Below, piece by piece: positions 35,541-44,687 of a stretch of DNA of 64,000 bases. Source of the DNA: Larkinella humicola (GTDB taxonomy: Bacteria > Bacteroidota > Bacteroidia > Cytophagales > Spirosomataceae); NCBI RefSeq assembly GCF_008727875.1, contig NZ_VTWS01000001.1:1302001-1366000 (forward strand), given 5' to 3'. Position numbers and translations under genes: made by a program. The notes below the pieces were generated by a model. That model did not search any database and had not been told where the DNA came from. It saw only the letters and a list, made by a program, of their open reading frames with translations. Numbering within the stretch: the first letter of the stretch is position 1; each line of letters begins with the position of its first letter.

Positions 35541-38500
35541 ATGAACGAGAACCAGATTGTAATTGAAAACCCGGTTTCGGATGTCGTCAACGGCATCATC
35601 TGGGAATACTCCCTGGACAATGCCACCTGGCAGGAGTCGCCCGTTTTTGACGACTACAACGGGCAGCCGTTTGTTTCCGGCCAGACCTACCCGGTATACG
35701 CGGTGACGGGCCGGGGTACCGCCGACGAATACCGGATCAACGGAACCTACACGTTTGGATTAACCAATGGAAAAGTAACACTTGATGTGGCAGCAAAAAA
35801 CGGACGCAGAACCGGTGAGGTAATCGACGCCTTCGGCTTCGAAGCTCCCGAATTTGAAGAGGTAACCACCGAGGTCGATTTTGTACTGACCGAAAAGCTG
35901 GTCATTACGGATGGCATTCCCCGGAAACGAATTCAGAAACAGAAGAAATCGAAACTGCTCGATTTTCCGGCGGTAACTGCGTTTATGGAGGGTGACGAGG
36001 TTATTATCTCCCGCAATGAAGGCGGAATCCGTAAATCCTACCGAATCCCACCCGATCTGCTCGCCGGATGGACCGGTGGCTCGGCCGTGCCGACCCCACC
36101 GACGGGCGGGATTCTGACCCAGACCCTGACGGTCGGAACCGCCTACATCTATGAGCTCGTCGCCTGGAGCAATGCCAACGAATACGAGGTGAAAGACCTT
36201 CCGGCCGGACTCGTCTTCAACAACGCGACTCGCCGGATTTACGGGACGCCCACCACCAGCGGTAACTACGTCGTAACCGTGACGGGGATCAGCGCGGCCG
36301 GAATTCGCAAAGCCATCACGGTCGGTTTTACGGTCCAATCCGCTTCGATTTCCCGCTACCTGGAAGAACTGGCAGGCCAGCGCACGGGTACCAGTCTGAA
36401 ATGGACGCTGAAAGGCGAAGGCGGCCCGGAGGGCATCCGGATCAAACAGGGACTGGCTGGATCCGGCTTTACCGATGCGTCATTTTTTGACATGGTCAAA
36501 GTAGCCGATCGCACCTACGAATTTACGTTTCAGGGGGCCGTCGATGGGGACTATACCGTTCGGGCCGAGCTGAAAGTGGGTTCGGGGGCCATTCAGGAAG
36601 ACTTTACGCTGGCGACCGGTACCCAACCCGGCGTCGTATTTCCGGGTCAGGTGAATCTGTTTACCGGCAAGACCGCGCAGGTATCCTCCGGCAGCAATCA
36701 GGAAAATATCAATAACCTGAACCTGGGCGATTCGTTCGCCACCGACTCGGAACTGCAACCCTGCATCGGATTTGCCGGACTGGAAACGGACGGGCAGAAA
36801 GCCCGCCACCGCGTTAGCTACATCCATACGGCCAATCCAGCCGATTTTCAGGGAGCCTTCGTCATCGCCGGGGAAAACCTCAGCATCAGCGCCGGGTCGT
36901 TCCAGCAAAACTTTAACAAGGCAGGGATACGCTTCTGGCAGATTCCGGTGGATGCGACCTCACCGATCAAAATCGACCTGGAGGATTTTCAGGCCAGTAC
37001 CATTCTGGTGCAAAGGTCCGATACCGGTCAGCTGAGGCTCAATGAATGGCAGGACTTCGGTGATTACCCCGTGATAAATCACCCGCCGGTCATCAGCACC
37101 ATTACCGACATCGTTCGCACGGAAGGGCAATCCCTGGATTACGACCTGAATCCGTCGGTAACAGACGTCGATGGCGACGCGGTGACAAAAGTGCTGACGC
37201 TCCAGGGCGGTTTTGCCCTGCCTTCGTGGATGGCGTGGTCGGGTGGCCACATTCTGGTATCGGCGCTGCCCTGGGAGGGCGGTTCCCTGTCCACCGTTTT
37301 CGAGTATCCGCTGCAACTGACGGCCACGGACGAACACGGCTCCTCGACCACGGCTACCTTCAAGCTGAAAGTGCAGCGGGTCGGTACGCTCAATACGTTG
37401 CTGTTTGCAAAAATTCATTACGATTACATCCAGCCGCAACGGCGTCTGGTCATTACGGCCAATGTGGTCGATTCGGGGCCCATGCGCGTCAACTTGCTGG
37501 GGGCTTCCGGGACGGTCTACGGGGGCAGTGGCTGGAAGGTGATGGCAAACGGTTCCTACAGTGACGACGGTACCAACAAAGTGCTGAATGCCGCTTCACC
37601 GGAGGGATTTTCCGGCGTTCAGCCGGGCGATTACGAAATTCAGTTTCAGGAAGTGGAAGGCGGTCCCATCATCAGCCGGGCGGTCAACATCCCTTCTGAA
37701 AACATCAATACGCGGACGATTTACGAGAAAAGCGACTCGGGAACCCCCAATCCGTCGATTTCGTCGATTTCCCATACCATCGACAGCAATGGCAAGCCCA
37801 TCGTGAACGCCGTGGTCTTCAATGCTCCCAACGGCGTGGAAGTCGCCATTGTGCAAACGTCGGGGGGTGGCTGGAATCTGACCAGTTACGGCTCCGCTCC
37901 GCTCGTTTCCGGTAACAGCAGCTACCAACGGGCCTACAGCACCGTCGCCCCGGCGGGGTCCTATCGGTACGATGTCCGGATCGTTGGCACATCGATTGTG
38001 CAATCCGGGGTGTTCACCGTAGCCGCTCAGGCTGTCTCGAATTACTTCCTGCAGGTGGACTGGGCCGATGGCGGTGAGGGGTATCTGGATGTCCGGGCAC
38101 AAGTAACGGACCTAACGGGTGTTCGGTACAAATTCAGCACGGAAACTTCCTGGAAAAACGCCATTTACAACTCAGGGATGACTAACCTGCTGGCGGGTGC
38201 CAAAGGCTACCAGTTGGAAGACCCATTGCCCACCAGCACCGCACAACGAACCCTCCAGTTTCAAAAAACCGGGACGGATCAGGTCCTGAATGTCATCATA
38301 CCCGCCGGAGCTCCTCCCCAGGATGGCCAGTGGCACGCTATTTATACCGTGGAGTTGCTGGTAAAATTAGGGCGGTTCAATTACGACGTCAACAACAAAT
38401 CCTTTTCGACCTTCTTCGAGCCGCAGACCGCTGGCAAAGCCCTGCAGATCTGGCTGGAAGCCGAATCGGGTGCCGACGAAAACGGCTCAAACTTTGGCTC

Positions 38501-40775
38501 CGGTCCTGGCTCCGGTTCCTGGCAGTCGGAAGTCTGGTATGACCTGGTATCCAACACGGTCGATGTCAACCTGGCCGGGACGAGCATTCACCGACGCTGG
38601 GAGGCTACCGGAGGAACCGGGGTGAATCAGATTCCCCACCGCATCTTTATCCGGGAGAAAAACACACTGGGTCCGGTCCAGACCATCACCTTTACGCCCC
38701 CTTCCTCCAACACGCCCAACGGCGGCACGGCCTTCACGATCTCCGCAGCCAGCGGGGGAACCGGGGGCGGAACAACCCCCACGCCGATCGTCGGGGCCAA
38801 AATCATGCTGCTGGGGGATTCGCTAATGGTGGACAATGTAATGCGAAAAAACCTGAAAGCGGGGCTGGACAATGCCGGTATCGTTTCCTCGCTGGTGGGG
38901 AGTTTAGGTTCCGGTACGGTTGATGATCCCCGGCACGAAGGCCACGTGGGGTATACCATCGCCCAGATTCGCGATGGCGTGGCGGGCTGGATCAATGCCG
39001 CCAACCCGGACATCATTGTGCTGATGATCGGAACCAACAACGTCAACAATGGGGCCTACAACCTGTCCAATGCTGCGGGGGAACTGGGGAATTTGATCGA
39101 TACGATCTACGCGACCAAATCGAACGTCAAACTGATTGTCTCGAACATCCCACCCCGATCAGACGACACCTTCAACGCGCGCGTCAATACGTACAACGAC
39201 ATCGTTCCGACCGTTGTAGCGGGCCGGGCGGCCAATGGCCGGGTGCTGCAGTACGTCGGCGCGGCCAGTTCCCTCAACCGGGCAACGGATTTGTCCGACG
39301 GCACACACCTGAATGCGACCGGCAGCGGAAAGCTGGCTAACGGATTCCTCGCGGGCATTCAATCACTGGGGCCGCTGGTGCCGGGCGTGAGTGCCCGCCT
39401 GGCGCCGATTCGGGAAGTCTACGCCGTCAAGCACCACGTTTCCTACGCGGGGGAAATGCTCGACCTGAAAGACGAACTGGGGGTCGGCTTCGATGAGGGC
39501 CTGTTAACCGGCGCGAAACTCAGCGTCTACTACCAGGACATCAAAAACCCGGCTGCCTGGGCGGCTTTCAAGAACGTCTACCACTGGATTACGGTCGTCA
39601 AGGGGAAGAAGTGCGCCATTCACATGGGGATGATGTTCGACAAAGGGCACGCCATGCCCAGCAGTGTGAACGATTCTACCTCGGAAATCTATACCAACAA
39701 CGGGGGAACGGAGCAGTACTACTACACCCCGTCCATGAGCCAGAATGATGGTTTTCTGGCATGGCGCAACACTGGCGATACGACGAACTGGCAGGCTGGC
39801 GTAACACCCAAGCGCATCCTGTACGACGAGATGGTCATTCCGGCCATTCAGGAACTGGAAGCCATCGCACCGATCTGGTTTTTGGCCCAGGGTCGAACCC
39901 ATACCGGCGAAGGGGGCTATAACTCCCGGGTGGATTCGCTGGAAGATGCCAAGTTTGGCGGCAATGAGCAAAGCGAACGGGACGCCTTCAAAGCCTGGCT
40001 GTATACGCTGGGGGGCGGGACGCTGGCCGGGGTCCGCAACCTGCTGGGCAATCAGTCGCTGACCGATGCGCAGCTCGTGTTTCCAACGCCGAGCCGGTCG
40101 AGCTGGGAATCCTTCTGGAGCACCTTCAAGGGTACTGGTATTCGCCAGGCCTGGTATGAGTTTCGCAGCCGCCGGGTCGAGCAGGATCAGAAAATGTTCG
40201 AGTGGTACTGCCGCCAGACCAATCCCAACATACCGGTCGCTTTCGAGTGCGGGAGCTTTTATGGCAATCAGGCGGTGATCAACGGCACCACGGAAGTGCA
40301 GACCATTGCCAGCACGGCCGATATGGTGAAGGAAAACCCTACCTATGGCGACAACTGGGAGCAGAAAGCCGACGTCGGGCGCGGTTTGAAAAACCGGTTT
40401 ACGGGCGATGCGGACGGCTCTCTCCGCCGGGAAAACGGGATGTGGGCAACGGGCGGGTATACCTCGCCGGGCGTGTACACCGACCGGGAAATTGCCCGCG
40501 ACAAGATGGTGAAGATGCTCAATGGCAACGGCTATCTGGGCGTATTTGGCAACATCCGGTTTTTCTATTACCCGCTACGGCTCATCAAGAACGACCGGAC
40601 GGTTGCCCCGGCCGGACTCATCGGCTCGGATTTCGTCACGATCTACAACACCAAAACGCTCACCTACAGCAGCGAGGAGTACCGGGATACGGGCAGTGCC
40701 AAATCGCTGAATAATTACACCGGCCCGTTTACCCACATCATCCAAGTCAACAGCCCCTGGCCGCTGGCCGCTTGA
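35541..40775 (+). CDS. Giant tailspike/receptor-binding protein with SGNH esterase domain
   Basis: 1744 residues. Order: a tail-attachment N-terminus; a putative Ig domain at about 185-265 (YELVAWSNANEYEVKDLPAG … YGTPTTSGNY); a cadherin-like domain near 515-615 (ITDIVRTEGQSLDYDLNPSV); repeated beta modules; an SGNH/GDSL hydrolase at about 1085-1285, with block I GDSLM, block III IGTNN and block V SDGTHLN holding the catalytic Ser, Asn and Asp/His; and a C-terminal domain of about 450 residues, perhaps TIM-barrel glycosidase-like (VAFECGSFYGNQ). Such enzymes would strip acetyl groups and digest surface glycan on the host. The C-terminal function is only a guess. Confidence 0.85.
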   Translation: MNENQIVIENPVSDVVNGIIWEYSLDNATWQESPVFDDYNGQPFVSGQTYPVYAVTGRGTADEYRINGTYTFGLTNGKVTLDVAAKNGRRTGEVIDAFGFEAPEFEEVTTEVDFVLTEKLVITDGIPRKRIQKQKKSKLLDFPAVTAFMEGDEVIISRNEGGIRKSYRIPPDLLAGWTGGSAVPTPPTGGILTQTLTVGTAYIYELVAWSNANEYEVKDLPAGLVFNNATRRIYGTPTTSGNYVVTVTGISAAGIRKAITVGFTVQSASISRYLEELAGQRTGTSLKWTLKGEGGPEGIRIKQGLAGSGFTDASFFDMVKVADRTYEFTFQGAVDGDYTVRAELKVGSGAIQEDFTLATGTQPGVVFPGQVNLFTGKTAQVSSGSNQENINNLNLGDSFATDSELQPCIGFAGLETDGQKARHRVSYIHTANPADFQGAFVIAGENLSISAGSFQQNFNKAGIRFWQIPVDATSPIKIDLEDFQASTILVQRSDTGQLRLNEWQDFGDYPVINHPPVISTITDIVRTEGQSLDYDLNPSVTDVDGDAVTKVLTLQGGFALPSWMAWSGGHILVSALPWEGGSLSTVFEYPLQLTATDEHGSSTTATFKLKVQRVGTLNTLLFAKIHYDYIQPQRRLVITANVVDSGPMRVNLLGASGTVYGGSGWKVMANGSYSDDGTNKVLNAASPEGFSGVQPGDYEIQFQEVEGGPIISRAVNIPSENINTRTIYEKSDSGTPNPSISSISHTIDSNGKPIVNAVVFNAPNGVEVAIVQTSGGGWNLTSYGSAPLVSGNSSYQRAYSTVAPAGSYRYDVRIVGTSIVQSGVFTVAAQAVSNYFLQVDWADGGEGYLDVRAQVTDLTGVRYKFSTETSWKNAIYNSGMTNLLAGAKGYQLEDPLPTSTAQRTLQFQKTGTDQVLNVIIPAGAPPQDGQWHAIYTVELLVKLGRFNYDVNNKSFSTFFEPQTAGKALQIWLEAESGADENGSNFGSGPGSGSWQSEVWYDLVSNTVDVNLAGTSIHRRWEATGGTGVNQIPHRIFIREKNTLGPVQTITFTPPSSNTPNGGTAFTISAASGGTGGGTTPTPIVGAKIMLLGDSLMVDNVMRKNLKAGLDNAGIVSSLVGSLGSGTVDDPRHEGHVGYTIAQIRDGVAGWINAANPDIIVLMIGTNNVNNGAYNLSNAAGELGNLIDTIYATKSNVKLIVSNIPPRSDDTFNARVNTYNDIVPTVVAGRAANGRVLQYVGAASSLNRATDLSDGTHLNATGSGKLANGFLAGIQSLGPLVPGVSARLAPIREVYAVKHHVSYAGEMLDLKDELGVGFDEGLLTGAKLSVYYQDIKNPAAWAAFKNVYHWITVVKGKKCAIHMGMMFDKGHAMPSSVNDSTSEIYTNNGGTEQYYYTPSMSQNDGFLAWRNTGDTTNWQAGVTPKRILYDEMVIPAIQELEAIAPIWFLAQGRTHTGEGGYNSRVDSLEDAKFGGNEQSERDAFKAWLYTLGGGTLAGVRNLLGNQSLTDAQLVFPTPSRSSWESFWSTFKGTGIRQAWYEFRSRRVEQDQKMFEWYCRQTNPNIPVAFECGSFYGNQAVINGTTEVQTIASTADMVKENPTYGDNWEQKADVGRGLKNRFTGDADGSLRRENGMWATGGYTSPGVYTDREIARDKMVKMLNGNGYLGVFGNIRFFYYPLRLIKNDRTVAPAGLIGSDFVTIYNTKTLTYSSEEYRDTGSAKSLNNYTGPFTHIIQVNSPWPLAA

Positions 40776-40778
40776 TCC

Positions 40779-41444
40779 ATGGCAGACCTTATTTCAGCTC
40801 CCTACGCGCCGACCCAGCTGGTTTTTCGCTACAGCTTCGCCCGGTTTATCGTACCAATTGAATGGTACGACGGGGCCAACCCGTTTCAGATCCCCGAAAA
40901 CTGGGACATCCGGTTTGCCAAATTAACCGGAATCAACGAAACGCCCCTCCAGGAAATCTGGAACGATCCCGATCATTTATCCCGGCCCCAGAGCCACGCC
41001 CTGCTGGTGGACTATCCAACGCCCACGGCCGCCAGCGTCCCCGGCTCCAACGTCGTGATCATGTTCCGCAACGATGCGGCCGGGATCTTTCCGCTGCTTT
41101 TTCTGGACATCAAAACGGCTGCGTCGACGACTTCCAACTTCGCCCCGGGTGCGGCCGTCGCCGAGACGATCCGGTTCAACTGGAACGGCGGCAATCCCTT
41201 TGTCGAAACCGCCATCGGAGCGTCGGCGGCTGAACAGCGGCTGGTGGCGCTGGAGAGTCAGGTGGTTGCCCTCCAGTCGGGCGGGGTGATGGCGGTCGGC
41301 TCACTGGCCGAAACGCAGGCCGAAGCCGCCCTGGCCACCGGCATTCGCTTTTACGGCGATACCACCAACGGTAAAGTTTACATCTACCTCAATGGCGTCA
41401 ACCGGCTTTTAGAACTCGTAACCAAACAAAAACCCCTGTCGTAA
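40779..41444 (+). CDS. Phage hypothetical tail-region protein
   Basis: 221 residues. The first half is beta-rich (TQLVFRYSFARFIVPIEWYD); a helical stretch follows (AAEQRLVALESQVVALQSGG) that could trimerise, and the last 45 residues (AALATGIRFYGDTTNGKVYI) resemble a small beta module. It lies between tailspike and fibre and may be an adaptor. No known family. Confidence 0.65.
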   Translation: MADLISAPYAPTQLVFRYSFARFIVPIEWYDGANPFQIPENWDIRFAKLTGINETPLQEIWNDPDHLSRPQSHALLVDYPTPTAASVPGSNVVIMFRNDAAGIFPLLFLDIKTAASTTSNFAPGAAVAETIRFNWNGGNPFVETAIGASAAEQRLVALESQVVALQSGGVMAVGSLAETQAEAALATGIRFYGDTTNGKVYIYLNGVNRLLELVTKQKPLS

Positions 41445-41449
41445 CCCCC

Positions 41450-43060
41450 ATGAAAAAATTGCTTTTGTTTCTCTGTTTGCTCTGGCCTCTGCTGGCCACC
41501 GCCCAGACAGATCCTCATGAATTAAATTCAGAATGGCGCGCCGAATACGGCATTGGGCTTTCCCGCATCGATGTCGATAGTACGTTACAAGCCCGCTGGG
41601 ATTCCGTCCGGGTGAAGCTGGACACCTCAGCGTCGATTTCGGCATCGAAGATTTCCAGTGGAACGCTGGCCGTTGGCCGGATTCCGGAACTGCCGCAAAG
41701 CAAAATAACCAGCCTGGTCGGCACGCTGGCGATGAAAGCCGATCTGGTTGGAGGAAAGGTTCCCCTTTCGCAATTATCCGAGGTGGTGATCAGCGATGTG
41801 TTTACCGCCAACAGTCAGGCGGCCATGCTATCGCTGGTGGCGGAGCGCGGGGATATCGCCATCCGCACCGACCTCAACAAAACCTTCGTGCTGTCGACCG
41901 ACAGCCCCACCACGGTAGCGGACTGGAAAGAGGTATTGTCCCCCACAGCCGCCGTGAGTTCAGTCGCTGGAAAAACCGGGGCCATACTGCTGGCCGGTGA
42001 AGATATCACGTCGGGCACGGTCCCAGTTGGGCGGCTGCCGGTTGCCGCCAGTGGAGAGAGCAGCTCAACCAGGCTCGTTCGGTCGGATGACGCCCGGATG
42101 TCAGACGCCCGGCCTCCGACCACCCACACGCATTCCGGAGCGGATCTCACCTCCGGCACCGTGCCGCTGGCCCGGCTACCGGTGGTGGCCACGGGCGTCA
42201 ACAGTTCGACCGGCGTGGTACGAGGGGATGACAGCCGGTTGGCTGACGCCCGAATTCCCACGACCCACACGCATCCGGTTTCGGAGATTGCCGCGACCGG
42301 TACCCCGGGTAATACAACGTATTTGCGCGGGGATGGTACCTGGGCGACGCTCCCCAGTGGTGGTGGAGGCTCTGCGAAACGGTCTTCTCACGGCCGGGTG
42401 ATCTATTCGGCTAATTTCCTCGGTGCCGGGAATGGGTTGCTGAGTCTGATTTCGTCGGGAAGCGGGGCCGGTGCCGTGTTTACGTCCGGCACTCCCATCG
42501 GGACCTACGGGATTTCAACCGGGACAACGACCACGGGCTACACCTTTCTCGGCACATCGAACAGTCTGTTTAATCTCAACTCCACCGACAAATACGCCAT
42601 CGAAGCCGTCATCGATGTGCCGACCTTCAGCGACGGAACAGATACGTATCAGGCCGTTTTTGGCTTTCTCAACAACACCGCCAATGCGGGCAACTACGTC
42701 GGCTGGACCATTCAGTCGTCTTCCTTTCGGGCGCGTTCGGTGCAGTCGTCATCCACCCAGGGGACGGAATTGGGGTCGGGCACCCAGGTGGCGGCCACCA
42801 CGTACCGCCTGCGCGTCGAGTGGGATGGCAATATGGTCACGTTTCGGATGAAGGCCGAAACCGGTGGACTCTGGTACGATATCGAGGAATGGCCCTGGGC
42901 CTTGGACAATAGCGATGTCGTGGGAAGCTACACCAACGGGGTGGGTGGCATATCGTACCCTTCCGGCCCCCACGCTGGGGGGCTGTTCATTAAAAAGAGT
43001 GCCGGTAACAACCCCCGGCGCATCAACATCAGCCAGTTCATTCTGGAAAAGGTCTATTGA
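41450..43060 (+). CDS. Tail-fibre-like protein with an N-terminal signal peptide
   Basis: 536 residues. Residues 1-19 (MKKLLLFLCLLWPLLATAQ) are a textbook Sec signal peptide. Then comes a fibre-like part with two repeats of the tail-fibre motif RMSDARPPTTHTH (about 217) and RLADARIPTTHTH (about 265), and a C-terminal LamG-like/beta-sandwich domain (from about 310, YSANFLGAGNGLL…). The THTH repeats are typical of phage fibres. A signal peptide on a virion part is unusual, since virions assemble in the cytoplasm. Confidence 0.75.
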   Translation: MKKLLLFLCLLWPLLATAQTDPHELNSEWRAEYGIGLSRIDVDSTLQARWDSVRVKLDTSASISASKISSGTLAVGRIPELPQSKITSLVGTLAMKADLVGGKVPLSQLSEVVISDVFTANSQAAMLSLVAERGDIAIRTDLNKTFVLSTDSPTTVADWKEVLSPTAAVSSVAGKTGAILLAGEDITSGTVPVGRLPVAASGESSSTRLVRSDDARMSDARPPTTHTHSGADLTSGTVPLARLPVVATGVNSSTGVVRGDDSRLADARIPTTHTHPVSEIAATGTPGNTTYLRGDGTWATLPSGGGGSAKRSSHGRVIYSANFLGAGNGLLSLISSGSGAGAVFTSGTPIGTYGISTGTTTTGYTFLGTSNSLFNLNSTDKYAIEAVIDVPTFSDGTDTYQAVFGFLNNTANAGNYVGWTIQSSSFRARSVQSSSTQGTELGSGTQVAATTYRLRVEWDGNMVTFRMKAETGGLWYDIEEWPWALDNSDVVGSYTNGVGGISYPSGPHAGGLFIKKSAGNNPRRINISQFILEKVY

Positions 43061-43100
43061 TCGGCCTGAACCGATCGTGCTTTTAACCGTAACGCAACCG

Positions 43101-43307
43101 ATGAAACGATTCCTGCAAAATGCGTACCGGGAGACCAAAACGACCGCCGTCGGGCTGTTGCTGCTGGCCCTGGGCCTCTTCGTCGCTCTTCAGGACGAAA
43201 TGGATGTCACCCTCAAAACCACCCTTTCGGTCGCCCTGGTAACTGCCGGTATCGGCGGATTGGCGGCCAAGGATCACCGGAAAGGAGGTGCTCGTGGACC
43301 AGAATAA
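43101..43307 (+). CDS. Small holin-like membrane protein
   Basis: 68 residues with two hydrophobic helices (TAVGLLLLALGLFVALQ and LSVALVTAGIGGLA) separated by a short charged turn, and a basic tail (KDHRKGGARG). Its size, topology and position at the start of the lysis cassette fit a class II holin. The longer upstream reading overlaps the fibre gene. It overlaps the next gene by 14 bases. Confidence 0.65.
   Translation: MKRFLQNAYRETKTTAVGLLLLALGLFVALQDEMDVTLKTTLSVALVTAGIGGLAAKDHRKGGARGPE
43281..43290 (+). promoter_or_regulatory. Unusually strong Shine-Dalgarno (AAAGGAGG)
   Basis: A perfect anti-16S complement lies five bases before GTG 43294 and decides that start over the GTG at 43288. 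Shine-Dalgarno sites are rare in Bacteroidota, so this one stands out; it may ensure high translation of the lysis gene. Confidence 0.6.
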
Positions 43308-43614
43308 CCTAACCCTAGTAGTTGGCCTGATCTCAGCCGCCGGATCCTGGCTATTAAAAGCCGTGTTCGACCGCGTATTTGGTCGGAACAAGGATTTGGA
43401 CGATTTGAGAGCTGAACAACGCACGCAGGCTGAACGCATCGCCCGGATCGAAGCCGAGGCCGAAAAAAACGAAGCCCTGTTCCGGCAGGACATCCACCAG
43501 ATACGGGATAAAATGCAGGAGTGGTTTATTCGCCTGGGGGAACAGCTCAAGGAGCTTAAGCAGGAAATTCACGGTACGAAAAACCCACGCTCTTCAAACC
43601 GGAAAGCCGTATGA
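43294..43614 (+). CDS. Membrane-anchored coiled-coil protein, probable lysis-cassette component
   Basis: 106 residues from the GTG selected by the strong Shine-Dalgarno. One N-terminal transmembrane helix (NLTLVVGLISAAGSWLLKAV) is followed by a long charged coiled coil (DDLRAEQRTQAERIARIEAE … QEWFIRLGEQLKELKQEI). It lies between the holin-like and spanin-like genes. It may be a holin partner or antiholin; no family assigned. It ends four bases into the spanin gene. Confidence 0.6.
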   Translation: MDQNNLTLVVGLISAAGSWLLKAVFDRVFGRNKDLDDLRAEQRTQAERIARIEAEAEKNEALFRQDIHQIRDKMQEWFIRLGEQLKELKQEIHGTKNPRSSNRKAV

Positions 43615-44048
43615 AATACGTCCTGATCCTCTGTCTGGCAGTCACCTTGCCGGGCTGCCTGACGCAAAAGAAAATCCTGCGCAAAGCCGAAACACTGGTC
43701 GACACGACCTACGTGACCCAAGTCGAAACGGTGATGATTCCCCGGGACTCTGCGGTGGTTCGACTGACCACCGACACCACGCATGTTAAGGTAATCGAGC
43801 GGCAGGGCCGGGCAACGGTGACGGTCATCCGCACGCCCACCGAAACGACCGCCCGGGCGGATTGTGATTCGATCGTCAAGGAGGTTCGGGTGCAGATCCC
43901 CTGCCCTCCTCAGCTCATCGTTGGCGTGAATGAAAACTGGCGAACGGCCGCGTTCGTTTTGGGAGCCTTACTGCTCCTATCCTGGGTGAGCCTGGTCATG
44001 TTCGTAGCCGGTAGCCGCTTTGCCCACCGTACCCAAACCAAATTGTAA
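43611..44048 (+). CDS. Putative unimolecular spanin (u-spanin)
   Basis: 145 residues with both hallmarks of a u-spanin: an N-terminal lipoprotein signal with lipobox LPGC (Cys16), and a C-terminal transmembrane helix (about 112-134, TAAFVLGALLLLSWVSLVMF) followed by a basic cytosolic tail (RFAHRTQTKL). The periplasmic part between them (about 17-111) is beta-strand and Thr/Val-rich, with TTYVTQVETVMIPRDSAVVR, as in phage T1 gp11, and no coiled coil. Such proteins tie the outer to the inner membrane and complete lysis. It sits between the coiled-coil membrane protein and the DUF5675 protein. Confidence 0.75.
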   Translation: MKYVLILCLAVTLPGCLTQKKILRKAETLVDTTYVTQVETVMIPRDSAVVRLTTDTTHVKVIERQGRATVTVIRTPTETTARADCDSIVKEVRVQIPCPPQLIVGVNENWRTAAFVLGALLLLSWVSLVMFVAGSRFAHRTQTKL

Positions 44049-44049
44049 G

Positions 44050-44538
44050 ATGGAAATCACTGCACTACGAAAACGCTTTACCGTCGATTCGACGATTTCG
44101 GATGTTCTTATCGATGGCCAGTTCGTGGGGCATTTTCTGGAAGATCAGGACCGGGGGCTGGAACAGACGATGAACCTGGCCCAGATCACCGCCCGCAAAG
44201 TGAAAGGCAGAACGGCCATTCCGGCCGGCCGGTATGAAGTAGCTATTTCGTACAGCAACCGGTTCCGGAAACTCTTGCCGCTGCTGCTGGCCGTGCCGGG
44301 TTATGAAGGCATTCGGATTCACCCGGGCAACGTGGCGGCCGACACGGAAGGCTGTCTGCTGCCGGGGCTGTTCTTTGGAGCCAACAAGGTGCTGGATTCA
44401 CGGGCCGCGTTCACGGCCTGGTTTCTCCGCATCCAGGCCGCCCTGCGGACTGAGAAAGTTTACCTGACAATTGCCCGGGATCCTACGGCTTTTCAGGCTT
44501 TTACCAGCGCTTTGCCAAAGCTAAACCAGGCCGCTTAA
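44050..44538 (+). CDS. DUF5675-family protein, probable phage lysis enzyme
   Basis: 162 residues from the ATG two bases after the spanin stop. Core motifs are KGRTAIPAGRYEVAISYSNR, VPGYEGIRIHPGNVAADTEG and CLLPG, with a conserved His and Cys. DUF5675 is a small domain repeatedly found in Bacteroidota phage lysis cassettes, and its fold and active-site pattern hint at a wall hydrolase or transpeptidase-like enzyme; that role is not proven. It ends the late operon before the terminator. Confidence 0.82.
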   Translation: MEITALRKRFTVDSTISDVLIDGQFVGHFLEDQDRGLEQTMNLAQITARKVKGRTAIPAGRYEVAISYSNRFRKLLPLLLAVPGYEGIRIHPGNVAADTEGCLLPGLFFGANKVLDSRAAFTAWFLRIQAALRTEKVYLTIARDPTAFQAFTSALPKLNQAA

Positions 44539-44559
44539 AAAAGGTTAGGGTACATCGGA

Positions 44560-44596
44560 AACGACCCGATCAGCTGACCGGGTCGTTTTTTTTATT
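44560..44596 (+). terminator. Terminator of the prophage late operon
   Basis: Arms AACGACCCG and CGGGTCGTT around a ten-base loop, followed by a run of T. It closes the late module and overlaps the end of a truncated minus-strand gene. Confidence 0.9.
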
Positions 44597-44687
44597 TCAC
44601 CGCCTGTTCCAGGATCGCCCGGATCTGCCGGTATTTTTCATTTTCCTTGTCTCCATCGGGCATTTCCAGCAACAAGGCCAGCACCTG
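44592..44687 (-). pseudogene. 3' fragment of a minus-strand gene
   Basis: Read on the minus strand, a frame gives QVLALLLEMPDGDKENEKYR, then QIRAILEQAVK and a stop. A stop codon lies just upstream in frame, so no initiating ATG remains; only a GTG is possible. The amphipathic, charged sequence looks genuinely coding. It could be the end of a gene of the phage replication side, whose rest has been lost. Confidence 0.4.

Larger units (their letters stand above)
16121..44596 (+). mobile_element. Siphovirus-type prophage, late module (integration ends not located)
   Basis: A continuous + strand block in canonical order: HNH, TerS, TerL, portal, protease, HK97-type capsid, connectors, tail tube, tail chaperones, tape measure, tail tip, tailspike, fibre, lysis genes, terminator. 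No integrase, repressor or replication gene lies inside it. Two recombinase-like genes are at 46.8-49.4 kb and a phage replication operon is at 61-64 kb. The left limit is set by the last chromosomal gene and the right limit by the terminator; both are approximate. Confidence 0.85.

Noticed and set aside
42864-43100. Upstream extension of the holin-like gene
   Set aside because: It overlaps the fibre gene and reads as low-complexity; the compact 68-residue form from ATG 43101 has the holin topology.
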